Shown here in pieces: positions 18,090 through 27,687 of a stretch of DNA of 64,000 nucleotides. Within the stretch, counting starts at the first letter, position 1, and each line of letters opens with the position of its first letter. This stretch comes from Bacteroidia bacterium (GTDB lineage Bacteria; Bacteroidota; Bacteroidia; Flavobacteriales; Flavobacteriaceae): positions 113,480 through 177,479 of the forward strand of contig JAUIBW010000007.1 of the NCBI GenBank assembly GCA_030427585.1, given 5' to 3'. Position numbers and translations under genes: made by a program. The notes beneath the pieces are model-generated. The model was not told where the DNA came from. It ran no database searches and worked only from the letters and a program-made list of their open reading frames with translations.

Positions 18090-19149
18090 CAACTTGTTTA
18101 TATATGTTTTTGTCAGTTAAAAAATAAATTCGGTATGGAATATTAGGGTCTTTTTTAGGATTTTTAGTTCCTAACCATAGTGTAACAATAAAGAAAAAAG
18201 AACAAACCAGATAAGTTATTTGTTCCAATATTTTTCTTTGTTTAAATAAATTTATAATCTTGGGTAGGAGCAAGATAAAAAACACTATGAAATACATAGC
18301 CCCTCTATATCCTGCATGTCCATAAGGAGCTAAACTAGACCATATAAAAATTCCTACAAAAAATGTAAAAATGTAAAAATTATAATCTTTATCATCTCTA
18401 TTTTTATTTATTAAAAACAAAAGTAGAAATGCAATCATTTGAAAAATAAGCAAAATTTTATCTCCCCCTATTCCTATTTTTCTTTCAAGGTACATTGCAT
18501 AGTGAGGTAAAATCTCCTTAACTAATAAAAATATTAATTCTGATGAGAAAAAACTTAAAATAAAGAGAATATATAGGTAAATGTTTTTAAAATTTAAGCC
18601 ATACAACCAATATAACAAAACACCGATAATTGCAGATTTATGAAACAAGAAAGCTATGCCTATTGCTAGCAAAAACTTTATGAGTTTTCTTTGTTTTATG
18701 AATTGAAAAGCATAAAAAATAATTGCCACAGCTACATATTGTCTTATTATAGATAAAGAGTTAAAGAAAAAAATTGGAAATGATATAAAGACTAACGTTG
18801 AAATAACAAAATTGTTGCTATTTATCTTAATTGCTTTATAAGTAAAAAATACAATAATATATGAGGTTACTATATAATAAATTTGTGGAAATCCTATAAA
18901 CTGAGAAAAAATAATTATTTTTTGATTTAAGTATTCAAGCCTATTAAAACTAGCTTCATAAAATTTCATGTTTTTAGTAAGAACATCATAATAATGCATA
19001 AAATCGTAACCCACATCAAAACGAATAGCACAAAAAAGAAATATTAAAATATATGTAACTTTATAGAAGTTTATTCCTTTAACCGTATTCCACTTACCTA
19101 GTTGAAGAAGTATAACTATTAGCAAAAAGAAAATAATATATACAATCAT
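18073..19149 (-). CDS. EpsG-family O-antigen/exopolysaccharide polymerase (Wzy-like)
   Basis: A 358-residue protein with about ten membrane segments. EpsG-family marks are FCAIRFDVGYDFMHYYDVL near residue 40-60 and SLSIIRQYVAVAIIFYAFQF followed by a LFHKSAII segment. Proteins of this family are thought to polymerise repeat units at the periplasmic face of the inner membrane. It shares an ATGA overlap with the upstream flippase gene, so Wzx and Wzy are translationally coupled. Base composition here is very AT-rich, as usual for variable polysaccharide genes. Confidence 0.85.
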   Translation of the reverse strand: MIVYIIFFLLIVILLQLGKWNTVKGINFYKVTYILIFLFCAIRFDVGYDFMHYYDVLTKNMKFYEASFNRLEYLNQKIIIFSQFIGFPQIYYIVTSYIIVFFTYKAIKINSNNFVISTLVFISFPIFFFNSLSIIRQYVAVAIIFYAFQFIKQRKLIKFLLAIGIAFLFHKSAIIGVLLYWLYGLNFKNIYLYILFILSFFSSELIFLLVKEILPHYAMYLERKIGIGGDKILLIFQMIAFLLLFLINKNRDDKDYNFYIFTFFVGIFIWSSLAPYGHAGYRGAMYFIVFFILLLPKIINLFKQRKILEQITYLVCSFFFIVTLWLGTKNPKKDPNIPYRIYFLTDKNIYKQVDASRK

Positions 19150-20471
19150 CCTGTTGTTATTTTATCTTCCTTAAATCGTCTCAAAATAAATTTAGTTTGT
19201 ATAGGCATAGCTATAGTCAATGGAATCGTGCATATAACAGTAGAAAGTATTACTCCCGTACTTGTACCCAGGAAGTTAACCAAAAAAATCGATAAAGGAA
19301 TATTAATTATTGCTCCAATAATATATAAATACATCTGAAGTTTAATTTTACCTGTTGCGTTGATAAAGAAAAAAAAGATATTTGTAAAACAAAAAATGAC
19401 AGTATAGCTCATATTCAAAAAAACTAACCCTTTGGGTACAATAATTATATTCTCACTCAACCAAATTTTTAAAATAAAATCTATTTTAAAAAAAACAAGT
19501 ACAGATAAAAAAACAATTCCAAGGTATAAAAAGAACATTTTTTTTAGGTTTTTTGAAATCCAGCTGTAATCTTTTTTAACTATCGCTTCCATATACAGCC
19601 CCCAGGAAGAAGCTAATACTACACTAAATCCAACAATCAAAAATTGAAAAATTCTTTGAATGACTGAGTAATCAGTTACGTGACTAGGCCCCAAGATATT
19701 GGATATAATTATATTATCTGTAGATAATATAATTAAAAGGCTCATATTTATTACGAAGAACTTTCCTCCTAGGCTTAACAATAACTTCGCTATTTTTTTT
19801 TGAAATAACTTTAATGATATTTTAAGCCTTTTTCTTAATCTAAAAAAAACAATAGTTACTACAAGTGAAATGATTACATTCAATACTCCAAAAATAAGAA
19901 CTAATGCTATTAAGCTTTTGTTATCTATGCCAAAATGTATCCAACACCAAATAAACAATATATAAACTCCTAAAAAAACAGAATTGACCTGTTCCACAAC
20001 ATAAGATTGATGAATTGCTAAGTACAACTTTTTGTAAACACTTAACACAAAGTTAATTACAGTAAAAAATAAGGATATAAGTACAAATATTTGTAAATAA
20101 GAATTGGTTTTGTCTTGATAATTAAATACATCCTGAAAATTAACTAAATAAATAAAGCCAAATCCGATTACAAATATAACTACAGAAAAAGCGAGTAACA
20201 TTATATAGGAAGTGCTAATGAAGGCACTTGATTTTTTATAATCATTTATAGATAGTAAATCTGTTAGATTATTCCTTAATCCATTTCCTATACCAATGTC
20301 AAAGGTGAAAACCCAGTTGACTATAGAAAAAACTGTAACCCATATACCGTATTCCTCTTTACCCAAAAAGGTTAATTGTAATGGAATTAGTAAAAAATTC
20401 AACCCCATTCCAATTCCTTTAAAAAGAAGACCTAAAGCAATATTCTTTTTCTGAATTAAATCTCTATTCAT
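19146..20471 (-). CDS. wzx: Polysaccharide flippase (Wzx-like, MATE/MOP superfamily)
   Basis: A 441-residue protein with about 12 hydrophobic segments. Its N-terminus is typical for Wzx-type transporters: KKNIALGLLFKGIGMGLNFL, followed by PLQLTFLGKEEYGIW and IGNGLRNNL. It would flip the undecaprenyl-linked repeat unit from the cytoplasmic to the periplasmic side. It lies 66 bases downstream of the fcl-like gene and overlaps the EpsG-like polymerase gene by four bases. No missing segments were seen. Confidence 0.9.
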   Translation of the reverse strand: MNRDLIQKKNIALGLLFKGIGMGLNFLLIPLQLTFLGKEEYGIWVTVFSIVNWVFTFDIGIGNGLRNNLTDLLSINDYKKSSAFISTSYIMLLAFSVVIFVIGFGFIYLVNFQDVFNYQDKTNSYLQIFVLISLFFTVINFVLSVYKKLYLAIHQSYVVEQVNSVFLGVYILFIWCWIHFGIDNKSLIALVLIFGVLNVIISLVVTIVFFRLRKRLKISLKLFQKKIAKLLLSLGGKFFVINMSLLIILSTDNIIISNILGPSHVTDYSVIQRIFQFLIVGFSVVLASSWGLYMEAIVKKDYSWISKNLKKMFFLYLGIVFLSVLVFFKIDFILKIWLSENIIIVPKGLVFLNMSYTVIFCFTNIFFFFINATGKIKLQMYLYIIGAIINIPLSIFLVNFLGTSTGVILSTVICTIPLTIAMPIQTKFILRRFKEDKITTG

Positions 20472-20537
20472 TGATATCTCTTAACTGTCTACTTTCAAAC
20501 GGAACTTATATTAATCAAAAAAAGAATACGCAAGTAA

Positions 20538-21470
20538 TTATTTCTTTTCATTTTCTAAAAACCAAGTATATGTTTTTTTAATACCCTCGGTTAAACCAAT
20601 TTTATATTGCCATCCTAATGATCTGATTTTTTCATTATCCATTAATTTTCGCGGCATTCCATCAGGCTTACTTGTATCTTTAACGATTTCTCCTTTGTAC
20701 CCTACTACGTCCTTAATAATAATAGCTAAGTCATAGATACTAATATCCTCTCCAGACCCAATATTTATGTGTGTTGAGTTATCGTAATTTTTCATTAAAA
20801 ATAAACACGCTTCTGCAGCATCATCAACATATAAAAATTCTCGTTTAGCACTACCTGTCCCCCATATAACAACTTCTTTACTTTGCTGTTGTTTCCCTTC
20901 ATGAAATTTTCTAATTAGGGCTGCAATTACATGCGAGTGTTCCGGGCTAAAGTTATCATTTTCTCCATATAAATTGGGTGGCATTGCGGATGTAAAATTA
21001 CAACCATACTGCTTGTTGTAATACTCACATAACTTTATTCCAATAATTTTTCCTAAAGCATAACCCTCATTGGTTGGTTCTAATTTACCATCCAACAAAT
21101 AATCTTCCTTCATTGGTTGCAAGCTCAATCTTGGATAAATACAAGAACTTCCTAAAAACAAGAGTTTTTTTACTTTGTATTCATATGCTGCATGAATGAC
21201 ATTTGAATTAATCATAAGATTATCATACAAAAAGACTGCAGGGTTTTCAATATTAGCCCCTATTCCGCCAACTTTTGCAGCAGCCAAAAAAACATATTCC
21301 GGCTGTTCTAAAAGAAAAAACTCATTAACCGCATTTTGATTCTTTAAATCCAGTTCTGAGGAGTTTTTAACAACTATTTTTGTATAACCTTCTTTTTTTA
21401 ACTGTCTCATAATCGCAGATCCAACCATTCCTTTATGACCTGCAACATAAATTTTTGAGTTCTGATTCAT
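20538..21470 (-). CDS. fcl: GDP-L-fucose synthase-like epimerase/reductase (Fcl, possibly acting as ColC)
   Basis: An NADPH-dependent short-chain dehydrogenase of 310 residues. It has the loop [25 protein letters not shown] with the epimerase cysteine, catalytic Tyr/Lys in [10 protein letters not shown], and the second epimerase residue His in [14 protein letters not shown]. These are all the residues expected of GDP-fucose synthase, which epimerises C3 and C5 and reduces C4. The upstream gene is colD, so the natural substrate may instead be the 3-deoxy product of ColD, giving GDP-L-colitose. No separate ColC gene is visible. The family is certain; the substrate is open. Confidence 0.85.
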   Translation of the reverse strand: MNQNSKIYVAGHKGMVGSAIMRQLKKEGYTKIVVKNSSELDLKNQNAVNEFFLLEQPEYVFLAAAKVGGIGANIENPAVFLYDNLMINSNVIHAAYEYKVKKLLFLGSSCIYPRLSLQPMKEDYLLDGKLEPTNEGYALGKIIGIKLCEYYNKQYGCNFTSAMPPNLYGENDNFSPEHSHVIAALIRKFHEGKQQQSKEVVIWGTGSAKREFLYVDDAAEACLFLMKNYDNSTHINIGSGEDISIYDLAIIIKDVVGYKGEIVKDTSKPDGMPRKLMDNEKIRSLGWQYKIGLTEGIKKTYTWFLENEKK

Positions 21471-21547
21471 AAATATTTTCTAAATTCTGTGCTTTTTCAA
21501 GGTTTCTTAATGCCTTTTTAAAATTAAGAAAAACTAAAATCCAAATG

Positions 21548-22711
21548 TTATTTATTAAAATCCTTCAAACAGCTAATTAATTTATCAATATGATTAAAGT
21601 TGTTTTTGGAATGGTTCCCAACAAAAAAACCTTCCTCATGTATATAATCAGCATTTTCTAAGCTTTCAGATATTTCGTAATCCATGTAATCCACTGCTTT
21701 ATTTCTGGTAAAATTACCTGCAACAATAGGTCTTACATCAATTCCTTCAGCATCCAAAACTTTTATAAGTTCTGCTCGTTTTCCTTTATTTTTCCCAGAC
21801 ATTAAAATTGCAAATCCAAACCAAGAACTACTTTCTATTTCAGTTTGAGTCTTATATCCTTCAAGGTTTTTTATCTGATCTTGGAAATACTTTGCATTCT
21901 CTCTTCTCTGACTGATAATATCATCTAGTTTTTTTAATTGCTCTATCCCCAAAGCCCCTTCCATTTCGAGGGGCCTAAGGTTATAGCCGGGCATGATAAA
22001 GTTGAAACTCTCATAAAAGCTGTCATCTTTTTTAGTATAAATGGAGCTATCATTTGGTAAATGTCTAGTCCAACCGTGAGATCGAATTGATAACATATAG
22101 TGATACAATTCTTCATTATTAGTCACCGTAACTCCACCTTCCATAGTACATATGTGATGCGAGTAGAATGTAGAATATGTACCTAACGTTCCAATAGTTC
22201 CTAAAGGTTTATTTTTATAATTTGCTCCCATTGATTCACAATTGTCTTCAATCAGAATCAAATCATGCGTATCGCATATTCTTTGTAATGCATCAAAATC
22301 GTTTGGGTTTCCTAATAAGTTAACCGCAAAAATGGCTTTTGTATCAGAAGTTATTGCTTTTTCAAGCTTTTCAATATCTATATTTAGTGTGTTCTGATCA
22401 ATATCAACAAACTTAAGTTTTAAGTTGTGTTGTGATAAAGGAAAGTAAGTAGTACTCCATGAAACAGCTGGAACTATGACCTCATCCCCTTTTTTAAGTT
22501 TATTAGAATATACCAATGCAGCAATCGCCAGTAAATTAGCTGATGATCCAGAATTCGACATAACGGCATATTTGACGTTAAATTTCTTTGCAAAAGCTTC
22601 TTCAAAAGCTTTTACTTTTTCTCCCATAGAGAAAAATCCTGAATCAATAACCTCTTGTAGGGCTTTATATTCTTTATTGTCCCAAGTATTATCTGATAAT
22701 GTATAACGCAT
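21548..22711 (-). CDS. colD: GDP-4-keto-6-deoxy-D-mannose 3-dehydratase (ColD)
   Basis: A DegT-fold PLP enzyme of 387 residues in which the Schiff-base lysine is replaced by histidine: FYSHHICTMEGG, His-185/186. That replacement marks the ColD/RfbH dehydratases, which remove the C3 hydroxyl instead of transaminating. Other ColD-like stretches are VPAVSWSTTYFPLSQH, VDIDQNTLNIDIE, NLLGNPNDFD, EDNCESMGANY, HGWTRHLP and GYNLRPLEMEG. The substrate is the product of Gmd, encoded immediately upstream; the product leads to colitose. The ATG at 22711 is chosen over a TTG at 22729 that overlaps gmd. RfbH-type CDP enzymes carry an iron-sulphur cluster and are longer, so ColD fits better. Confidence 0.9.
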   Translation of the reverse strand: MRYTLSDNTWDNKEYKALQEVIDSGFFSMGEKVKAFEEAFAKKFNVKYAVMSNSGSSANLLAIAALVYSNKLKKGDEVIVPAVSWSTTYFPLSQHNLKLKFVDIDQNTLNIDIEKLEKAITSDTKAIFAVNLLGNPNDFDALQRICDTHDLILIEDNCESMGANYKNKPLGTIGTLGTYSTFYSHHICTMEGGVTVTNNEELYHYMLSIRSHGWTRHLPNDSSIYTKKDDSFYESFNFIMPGYNLRPLEMEGALGIEQLKKLDDIISQRRENAKYFQDQIKNLEGYKTQTEIESSSWFGFAILMSGKNKGKRAELIKVLDAEGIDVRPIVAGNFTRNKAVDYMDYEISESLENADYIHEEGFFVGNHSKNNFNHIDKLISCLKDFNK

Positions 22712-22721
22712 AGATATAATA

Positions 22722-23801
22722 TTAATCAAATGATTTTTTAATTGAATGTTCTCTCTTTGCTAACAGAATATCGTTTTTCATCATTATCCTAACTAATTCT
22801 TCCAAAGAGGTTTTATTTGGATTCCAGTTCAACACACTTTTTGCTTTAGTAGGATCTCCTAATAAAGTATCAACTTCAGCAGGTCTGAAATATTTTGGAT
22901 CTACTTCGATCAATACTTTTCCGGTTTTTTTACAAATACCCTTTTCATTGATGCCTTCTCCCTGCCATTCTATGCCAATTCCAGCTTCTTTAAAAGCAAG
23001 TTCAGAGAAGTATCTTACTGAGTGTTGTACTCCTGTTGCAATTACAAAATCTTCTGGAGTATCATGTTGTAGCATTAACCACATGCACTCTACATAATCT
23101 TTTGCATATCCCCAGTCCCTAAGAGAATTCAAATTTCCCAAATATAGTTTTTCCTGGGTTCCTTCCGCAATTCTTGCTGCAGCAAGAGTAATTTTTCTTG
23201 TAACAAATGTTTCTCCTCTTCTTTCCGATTCGTGGTTAAACAATATTCCGTTAACCGCAAACATATTATAAGATTCTCTATAATTTTTTGTGATCCAGAA
23301 TGCATAAATTTTTGCTACTCCATACGGAGATCTTGGGTGAAAGGGTGTTGTTTCCTTTTGAGGTATTTCTCTTACTTTACCATATAGTTCTGAAGTGGAT
23401 GCCTGATATATTCTAGTTGTTTTTTCCAAACCACATACTCTAACAGCTTCTAATAACCTAAGTGTACCAACGGCATCTGTTTCTGCAGTATATTCTGGTA
23501 AATCAAATGAAACTTTTACGTGGGACTGAGCTGCCAGATTATATATTTCATCTGGTTGAATTTGCTGAACCAATCTAATTAGATTGGAAGAATCGGTCAT
23601 ATCACCATAATGCAAGTTCAGTTTTCTTTCTGAATGTAGGTCTCTAATTAATTCATCAATATATAAATGCTCAATTCTTTCTGTATTAAAAGACGAACTT
23701 CTTCTTATCACACCGTGAACTTCATATCCCTTCTCTATTAGAAATTCTGCTAAAAACGAACCATCTTGACCCGTAATACCAGTAATTAACGCTTTTTTCA
23801 T
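22722..23801 (-). CDS. gmd: GDP-mannose 4,6-dehydratase
   Basis: Converts GDP-D-mannose to GDP-4-keto-6-deoxy-D-mannose with bound NADP. It has 359 residues from ATG 23801 (a TTG two codons upstream is less likely). The cofactor loop is [19 protein letters not shown]. The substrate and catalytic marks are [34 protein letters not shown] with the Glu, and Tyr/Lys in [24 protein letters not shown] is a Gmd signature. It sits between manC (7 bases) and colD (10 bases), so the GDP-mannose branch is one transcriptional unit. Confidence 0.97.
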   Translation of the reverse strand: MKKALITGITGQDGSFLAEFLIEKGYEVHGVIRRSSSFNTERIEHLYIDELIRDLHSERKLNLHYGDMTDSSNLIRLVQQIQPDEIYNLAAQSHVKVSFDLPEYTAETDAVGTLRLLEAVRVCGLEKTTRIYQASTSELYGKVREIPQKETTPFHPRSPYGVAKIYAFWITKNYRESYNMFAVNGILFNHESERRGETFVTRKITLAAARIAEGTQEKLYLGNLNSLRDWGYAKDYVECMWLMLQHDTPEDFVIATGVQHSVRYFSELAFKEAGIGIEWQGEGINEKGICKKTGKVLIEVDPKYFRPAEVDTLLGDPTKAKSVLNWNPNKTSLEELVRIMMKNDILLAKREHSIKKSFD

Positions 23802-23808
23802 TTCCAAA

Positions 23809-24834
23809 TTAGTTTATTAACTCTTTATTTTTTTCTTTAACCTCATTATATAGCTTTTTCACTTCTTGACTTTGTCCATTATTCATTATCAAGATGCAAT
23901 CTTCGGTATCGACAACTATTAAATTAGAAACACCAATTCCAAAGACTTTTTTGTTTCCAATCAAAAACGAATTAGTTGTTTTAACACCTTCTATATTATG
24001 GATACAATTAATTGATTTTTTGTTCTTTTCGAAATATGTAATTAACGAATCGAATGTTCCTAAATCCGTCCATTCAAAACTTGAAGGTACTGTTTTAATC
24101 ATTTTACTTTTTTCAAAAACAGCATAATCAATGCTGTCTTCTGGAATAGCAAGCATTTCCGTCTCTTCTATATACCCTTCTTTAATTGTTTGAAAGGCTT
24201 CCTTAGTTTTCTCAAAAATTTTAGGGCTATGTTTTTTTAGTTCTTCAAGAAAAACTCCTGCACGGAAACAGAACATTCCGCTATTCCACAAAAATTGACC
24301 TGATTCAAAAAAAGTTTTAGCAGTTTTTAAATCCGGTTTTTCTCTAAAACTTATTACATCTTCATTTTTATATTCGATATATCCAAAACCAGTATCTGGG
24401 TGCAATGGTTTAATACCAAATGTAACCAGAAAGCCATTTTGTGCCAATTCTATAGCCTTATAGTAATTTGAACTGTATCTGTCATCACTTGGAATCATAT
24501 GGTCACAAGGAGTAACGAATAATATGTCATCGACATTTAAGCTAAAAGCTGCTAGTGCTATCGCTGGTGCTGTATTTCTACCTACAGGCTCAATAATAAC
24601 TTCTGAAAAACTCTGTGATATTTCTTTTATCTGTTCCTGTGCCTCCTCAATTTGATCTTTATTTGTTATCAACAAAAAATCATCTACCAGTTTTTTGTTC
24701 CTGTTAATTGTATCTTGAAACAACGACTGATTATTGAAAATTTTTAGGAACTGTTTTGGTTTACTTTTTCTAGATAATGGCCATAATCTAGTCCCTGAAC
24801 CTCCACTAAGTATTACGTTAACTATTCTACTCAT
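23809..24834 (-). CDS. manC: Mannose-1-phosphate guanylyltransferase
   Basis: Makes GDP-mannose from GTP and mannose-1-phosphate. The 341-residue protein is the short form without a C-terminal phosphomannose isomerase domain, which agrees with the separate manA in this locus. Visible are the pyrophosphorylase loop [21 protein letters not shown] (9-29), [16 protein letters not shown] as [12 protein letters not shown], and the sugar-binding FREKPD. It lies 12 bases downstream of rfbD and 7 bases before gmd. Phosphomannomutase, needed between ManA and ManC, is not in the window. Confidence 0.94.
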   Translation of the reverse strand: MSRIVNVILSGGSGTRLWPLSRKSKPKQFLKIFNNQSLFQDTINRNKKLVDDFLLITNKDQIEEAQEQIKEISQSFSEVIIEPVGRNTAPAIALAAFSLNVDDILFVTPCDHMIPSDDRYSSNYYKAIELAQNGFLVTFGIKPLHPDTGFGYIEYKNEDVISFREKPDLKTAKTFFESGQFLWNSGMFCFRAGVFLEELKKHSPKIFEKTKEAFQTIKEGYIEETEMLAIPEDSIDYAVFEKSKMIKTVPSSFEWTDLGTFDSLITYFEKNKKSINCIHNIEGVKTTNSFLIGNKKVFGIGVSNLIVVDTEDCILIMNNGQSQEVKKLYNEVKEKNKELIN

Positions 24835-24846
24835 CTTAACTTTACA

Positions 24847-25722
24847 TTACTTTTTTTCAAAGCGAATTAGCTTATTAATAGACTCTTTCCAATCTGGAAT
24901 ATTTGAATCAAAAGTTGTATTGGCTTTTTGTTTACTTAAAACACTATATTTCGGTCTTTGTGCAAAAGTAGAGTAATTATCGGTTTTTTTAAGTATTATA
25001 TCCTCAAGTTTACCAGAAACTCTTAAAATTTCCTTAGCAAAATCATACCAAGTAGCTTCACCAAGGTTACTAAAATGATAGAGGCCGTATTTTTGATGAT
25101 CATCAAAAATTAAATCAAGAAGAAACTTTGCCAGATCATTTGCATTTGTCGGGGTACCCGTTTCTGAAGTTGTAATGGTTAACTCTCGTTCCGTTTCAGA
25201 TTTTTTCATAATCGTTTTAAAAAAATTATGTCCAAATTCTGAGTACAGCCATGATGTTCTAATAATAAAATATTTCTCCAGAGTTTCCTTAATATATTGT
25301 TCTCCAGCTAATTTTGATTTTCCGTACTCATTAATAGGATTTGGACTATCTTCTTCGACATAAGGAGTTTTTTTAGCCCCATCAAAAACATAATCGGTAG
25401 ATATATGTATAAGTGTGATATTATATTCTTTGCAGACCTTTGCCAAATTTAGTGCTCCTGTTGCATTAACCAAAAAAGCTTTTTCTGGTTCTTTCTCTGC
25501 TTGTTCTACGTTGGTATATGCAGCACAATTCACCACAAAATTGAATGACTTATCTTTAAAAAAACGTTGTACCTCTTCATTTTTTGTGATATCAAAGGCT
25601 TCAGAACTTGCAAAGTATAATTGTAATTCAGGATAGTTTTTCTTAATTTTCTCTATACATTGCCCTAATTGACCACTCGACCCCGTAATCAAAATATTGT
25701 TTTTCTCTAATTTTTTTTCCAT
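24847..25722 (-). CDS. rfbD: dTDP-4-dehydrorhamnose reductase
   Basis: Catalyses the last step of dTDP-L-rhamnose synthesis, NADPH reduction of the C4 ketone. It has 291 residues, the usual length. Motifs are ILITGSSGQLGQCIEK, VNCAAYTNVEQAEKEP (a strong RfbD mark), STDYVFDGAKKTPYVEED and the catalytic Tyr/Lys of NEYGKSKLAGE. It is separated from rfbB-A-C by the Wzz-like gene and a 360-base gap, so it is in a different transcriptional block from its pathway partners. It follows the Wzz-like gene by 17 bases. Confidence 0.95.
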   Translation of the reverse strand: MEKKLEKNNILITGSSGQLGQCIEKIKKNYPELQLYFASSEAFDITKNEEVQRFFKDKSFNFVVNCAAYTNVEQAEKEPEKAFLVNATGALNLAKVCKEYNITLIHISTDYVFDGAKKTPYVEEDSPNPINEYGKSKLAGEQYIKETLEKYFIIRTSWLYSEFGHNFFKTIMKKSETERELTITTSETGTPTNANDLAKFLLDLIFDDHQKYGLYHFSNLGEATWYDFAKEILRVSGKLEDIILKKTDNYSTFAQRPKYSVLSKQKANTTFDSNIPDWKESINKLIRFEKK

Positions 25723-25739
25723 TTAGTATCTTACCAAAT

Positions 25740-26780
25740 TCAAGTATTAATTTTTTCATAATTCACTAAGTATTTATTTAATGAAATAAGTATTAAGGTC
25801 AAAAATAAGATAGTAACAAATATTATAGGCGTTAATACAATCTTTTTATTAAAAAAATCATTTACCAATGCTCCTTTATTAGGGAATTCTGAGATAATAT
25901 TAATCGTATTCTTCGTATTTGCTTTTTCATTATTTAACTCAATTTTTTCATCTTTTAATTTTCTGGCTTGATTAAGTAATTCGATTTCTGATACCTGATC
26001 TGGTTGATTTTCTGCAAGATTTATACTTGTATTCGCATCAGGTTTTTGAGCTTCTATAATTTTAATTTTCTTATAAAATGCCTGTAAATCATTAATCTCC
26101 TCTTGTTGTTTTTCTATAATTGAATCTTTAAGTGCAATATTTCGATCGTTTATCTCTTTTTGAAGTGTAAAATATTCATTGTTTTCTATGGATTTTACAA
26201 TTGCTTTCTGACATTTTTTTGCAATCTCTGGAGATGTTGCATCGATCTGTATTTTGTGAAATTTTGCATTGATGTCATTAAAATTTTTTAAATAATCGTC
26301 ATAATCAACTTTTCTTTGAGATATAGAATCCAATTCGCTTATAAACTCACTAAATTGTTTTATTCGTTGTGTTTGATCAGAAAATGATTCTATCTTAACC
26401 TGCCTAATATTCTGAGCTTCTTCTTCATTAATATGTAAAGCTTCTGATAAAGCCTTATTTTCTCTTTGTTCGGCTAACTGATTATAAAATTCAATATTAT
26501 TGTATAACTGCTGAACACTATTAAAATTAGGCTCTATAATCATAGAAGATCTATATACTGGTTGAGATTTATAATCCAAATATCCCCCTAGCATGGCTCC
26601 TATAAATACAGCAATGGTAAATTTTAAAAAGTGAATTCTTATAAACTTAAGAAATAAGACAAAAACATGGAAAAGGTTTTTAAAGATATTGTTAATAAAC
26701 CCGATAAATCTATTGAAGATGTTTCCAATCAATTTAAATAATTCCCCCAAATCAATTTCTTCAGAAGTGTTTTCTTTCAT
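25740..26780 (-). CDS. Wzz-like chain-length determinant protein (first of two)
   Basis: A 346-residue protein with two membrane segments (about 46-68 and 315-338) enclosing a charged, coiled-coil-rich periplasmic part. This is the layout of Wzz/polysaccharide co-polymerases, which set the number of repeat units. After the first membrane segment it has the motif PVYRSSMIIEPNFNSVQQLY, paralogous to a similar segment in the protein at 30679-31659. No kinase domain is attached. It begins a new block after a 360-base gap with a weak terminator-like hairpin, ahead of rfbD. Confidence 0.75.
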   Translation of the reverse strand: MKENTSEEIDLGELFKLIGNIFNRFIGFINNIFKNLFHVFVLFLKFIRIHFLKFTIAVFIGAMLGGYLDYKSQPVYRSSMIIEPNFNSVQQLYNNIEFYNQLAEQRENKALSEALHINEEEAQNIRQVKIESFSDQTQRIKQFSEFISELDSISQRKVDYDDYLKNFNDINAKFHKIQIDATSPEIAKKCQKAIVKSIENNEYFTLQKEINDRNIALKDSIIEKQQEEINDLQAFYKKIKIIEAQKPDANTSINLAENQPDQVSEIELLNQARKLKDEKIELNNEKANTKNTINIISEFPNKGALVNDFFNKKIVLTPIIFVTILFLTLILISLNKYLVNYEKINT

Positions 26781-27140
26781 CGTCGTAGGTTAATTTTGTT
26801 TTTAAAAGAGCAATAATGCTCATTATCTGAAAAATTCTAATAAACCAAATAATATCACACAATTAATTAAAGGCATAAGACATAATAGCAAGTCTAATGT
26901 ATTCTTAGAATTAATTAAATATTATTTTTTGACGATAGGGTAGGAAAAACGTCAATTATAAAGTACAACTCAATACCTGTACTAGTCCTAAAATTTTAGG
27001 AAGTTTCCTTCTTATTAAGTCTATAAAAGAAACTGGTGCAAATTAATAAAAAAATTAAATAAAAACGAGGGTTAACATTTTTTTTAACACTGGAAGTTCC
27101 TTTAAAAAAGCAAATACGCTTTTTATCATTCTTAAGGTGG
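26781..27140. other. 360-base intergenic region between rfbC and the Wzz-like gene
   Basis: No open frame with coding character was seen. It holds a terminator-like hairpin near rfbC (27104-27125), an imperfect -7 element on the minus strand (TTAATTTGC, 27047-27039), and two related palindromes, AGGAAGTTTCCT (26998-27009) and GGAAGTTCC (27092-27100). This suggests a new promoter region for the Wzz-rfbD-manC-gmd block. Confidence 0.5.
27104..27125 (-). terminator. Weak rho-independent terminator candidate after rfbC
   Basis: AAAAAGC at 27105-27111 pairs with GCTTTTT at 27118-27124 around a six-base loop, giving a short stem followed by U residues on the minus-strand transcript 16 bases after the rfbC stop. 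The stem has only two G-C pairs. Confidence 0.4.
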
Positions 27141-27686
27141 TTATCGTTTTAAATCTTTTACAAAAGGTAAATCTTTGTCTTTTTCTGACAATTGAATTTC
27201 TGAAGGATCTAATTTCCAATCAATTGCAATATCAGGATCATTATACATAATGCCTGATTCTGAGGGTTTATGATAATAATTATCACATTTATATCCAAAA
27301 ATTGCACTTTCGCTTAATGTGATAAATCCGTGTGCAAACCCTCTTGGCACAAATAGTTGGAAATTATTTTGATCATTTAAGATGATAGAAAAATGTTGTT
27401 TATAGGTTTTAGAATCTGGCCTCAAATCGACACCTACATCAAGTACTTCTCCTTGAATTACTCTAACCAATTTTGCTTGCTCATATTTTCCCGTTTGAAA
27501 GTGTAACCCTCTAAGCACTCCTTTACTAGAAATAGATTGGTTATCTTGTATAAAATCAACCTTTAACCCAGTAATTTCTTCGAATACCTTTTGATTATAA
27601 CTTTCAAAAAAAGAACCTCTTTCATCATTAAAAATTTTGGGTTTAATCACAAAACACCCATCTATAAATGTAGATTCAACCTCCAT
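27141..27686 (-). CDS. rfbC: dTDP-4-dehydrorhamnose 3,5-epimerase
   Basis: A cupin-fold epimerase of 181 residues that inverts C3 and C5 of dTDP-4-keto-6-deoxyglucose. Signature segments are DERGSFFESYNQ, QDNQSISSKGVLRGLHFQ with the catalytic His, EVLDVGVDLRPDS, and FVPRGFAHGFITLSESA with the second conserved His. It starts one base after the rfbA stop, so rfbB, rfbA and rfbC form a unit. It is the last gene before a 360-base gap. Confidence 0.96.
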   Translation of the reverse strand: MEVESTFIDGCFVIKPKIFNDERGSFFESYNQKVFEEITGLKVDFIQDNQSISSKGVLRGLHFQTGKYEQAKLVRVIQGEVLDVGVDLRPDSKTYKQHFSIILNDQNNFQLFVPRGFAHGFITLSESAIFGYKCDNYYHKPSESGIMYNDPDIAIDWKLDPSEIQLSEKDKDLPFVKDLKR

Positions 27687-27687
27687 C

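Noticed and set aside
21548..22729. Calling this gene a DegT aminotransferase or perosamine synthase
   Set aside because: The PLP lysine is replaced by His in FYSHHICTMEGG, which indicates a ColD-type dehydratase.
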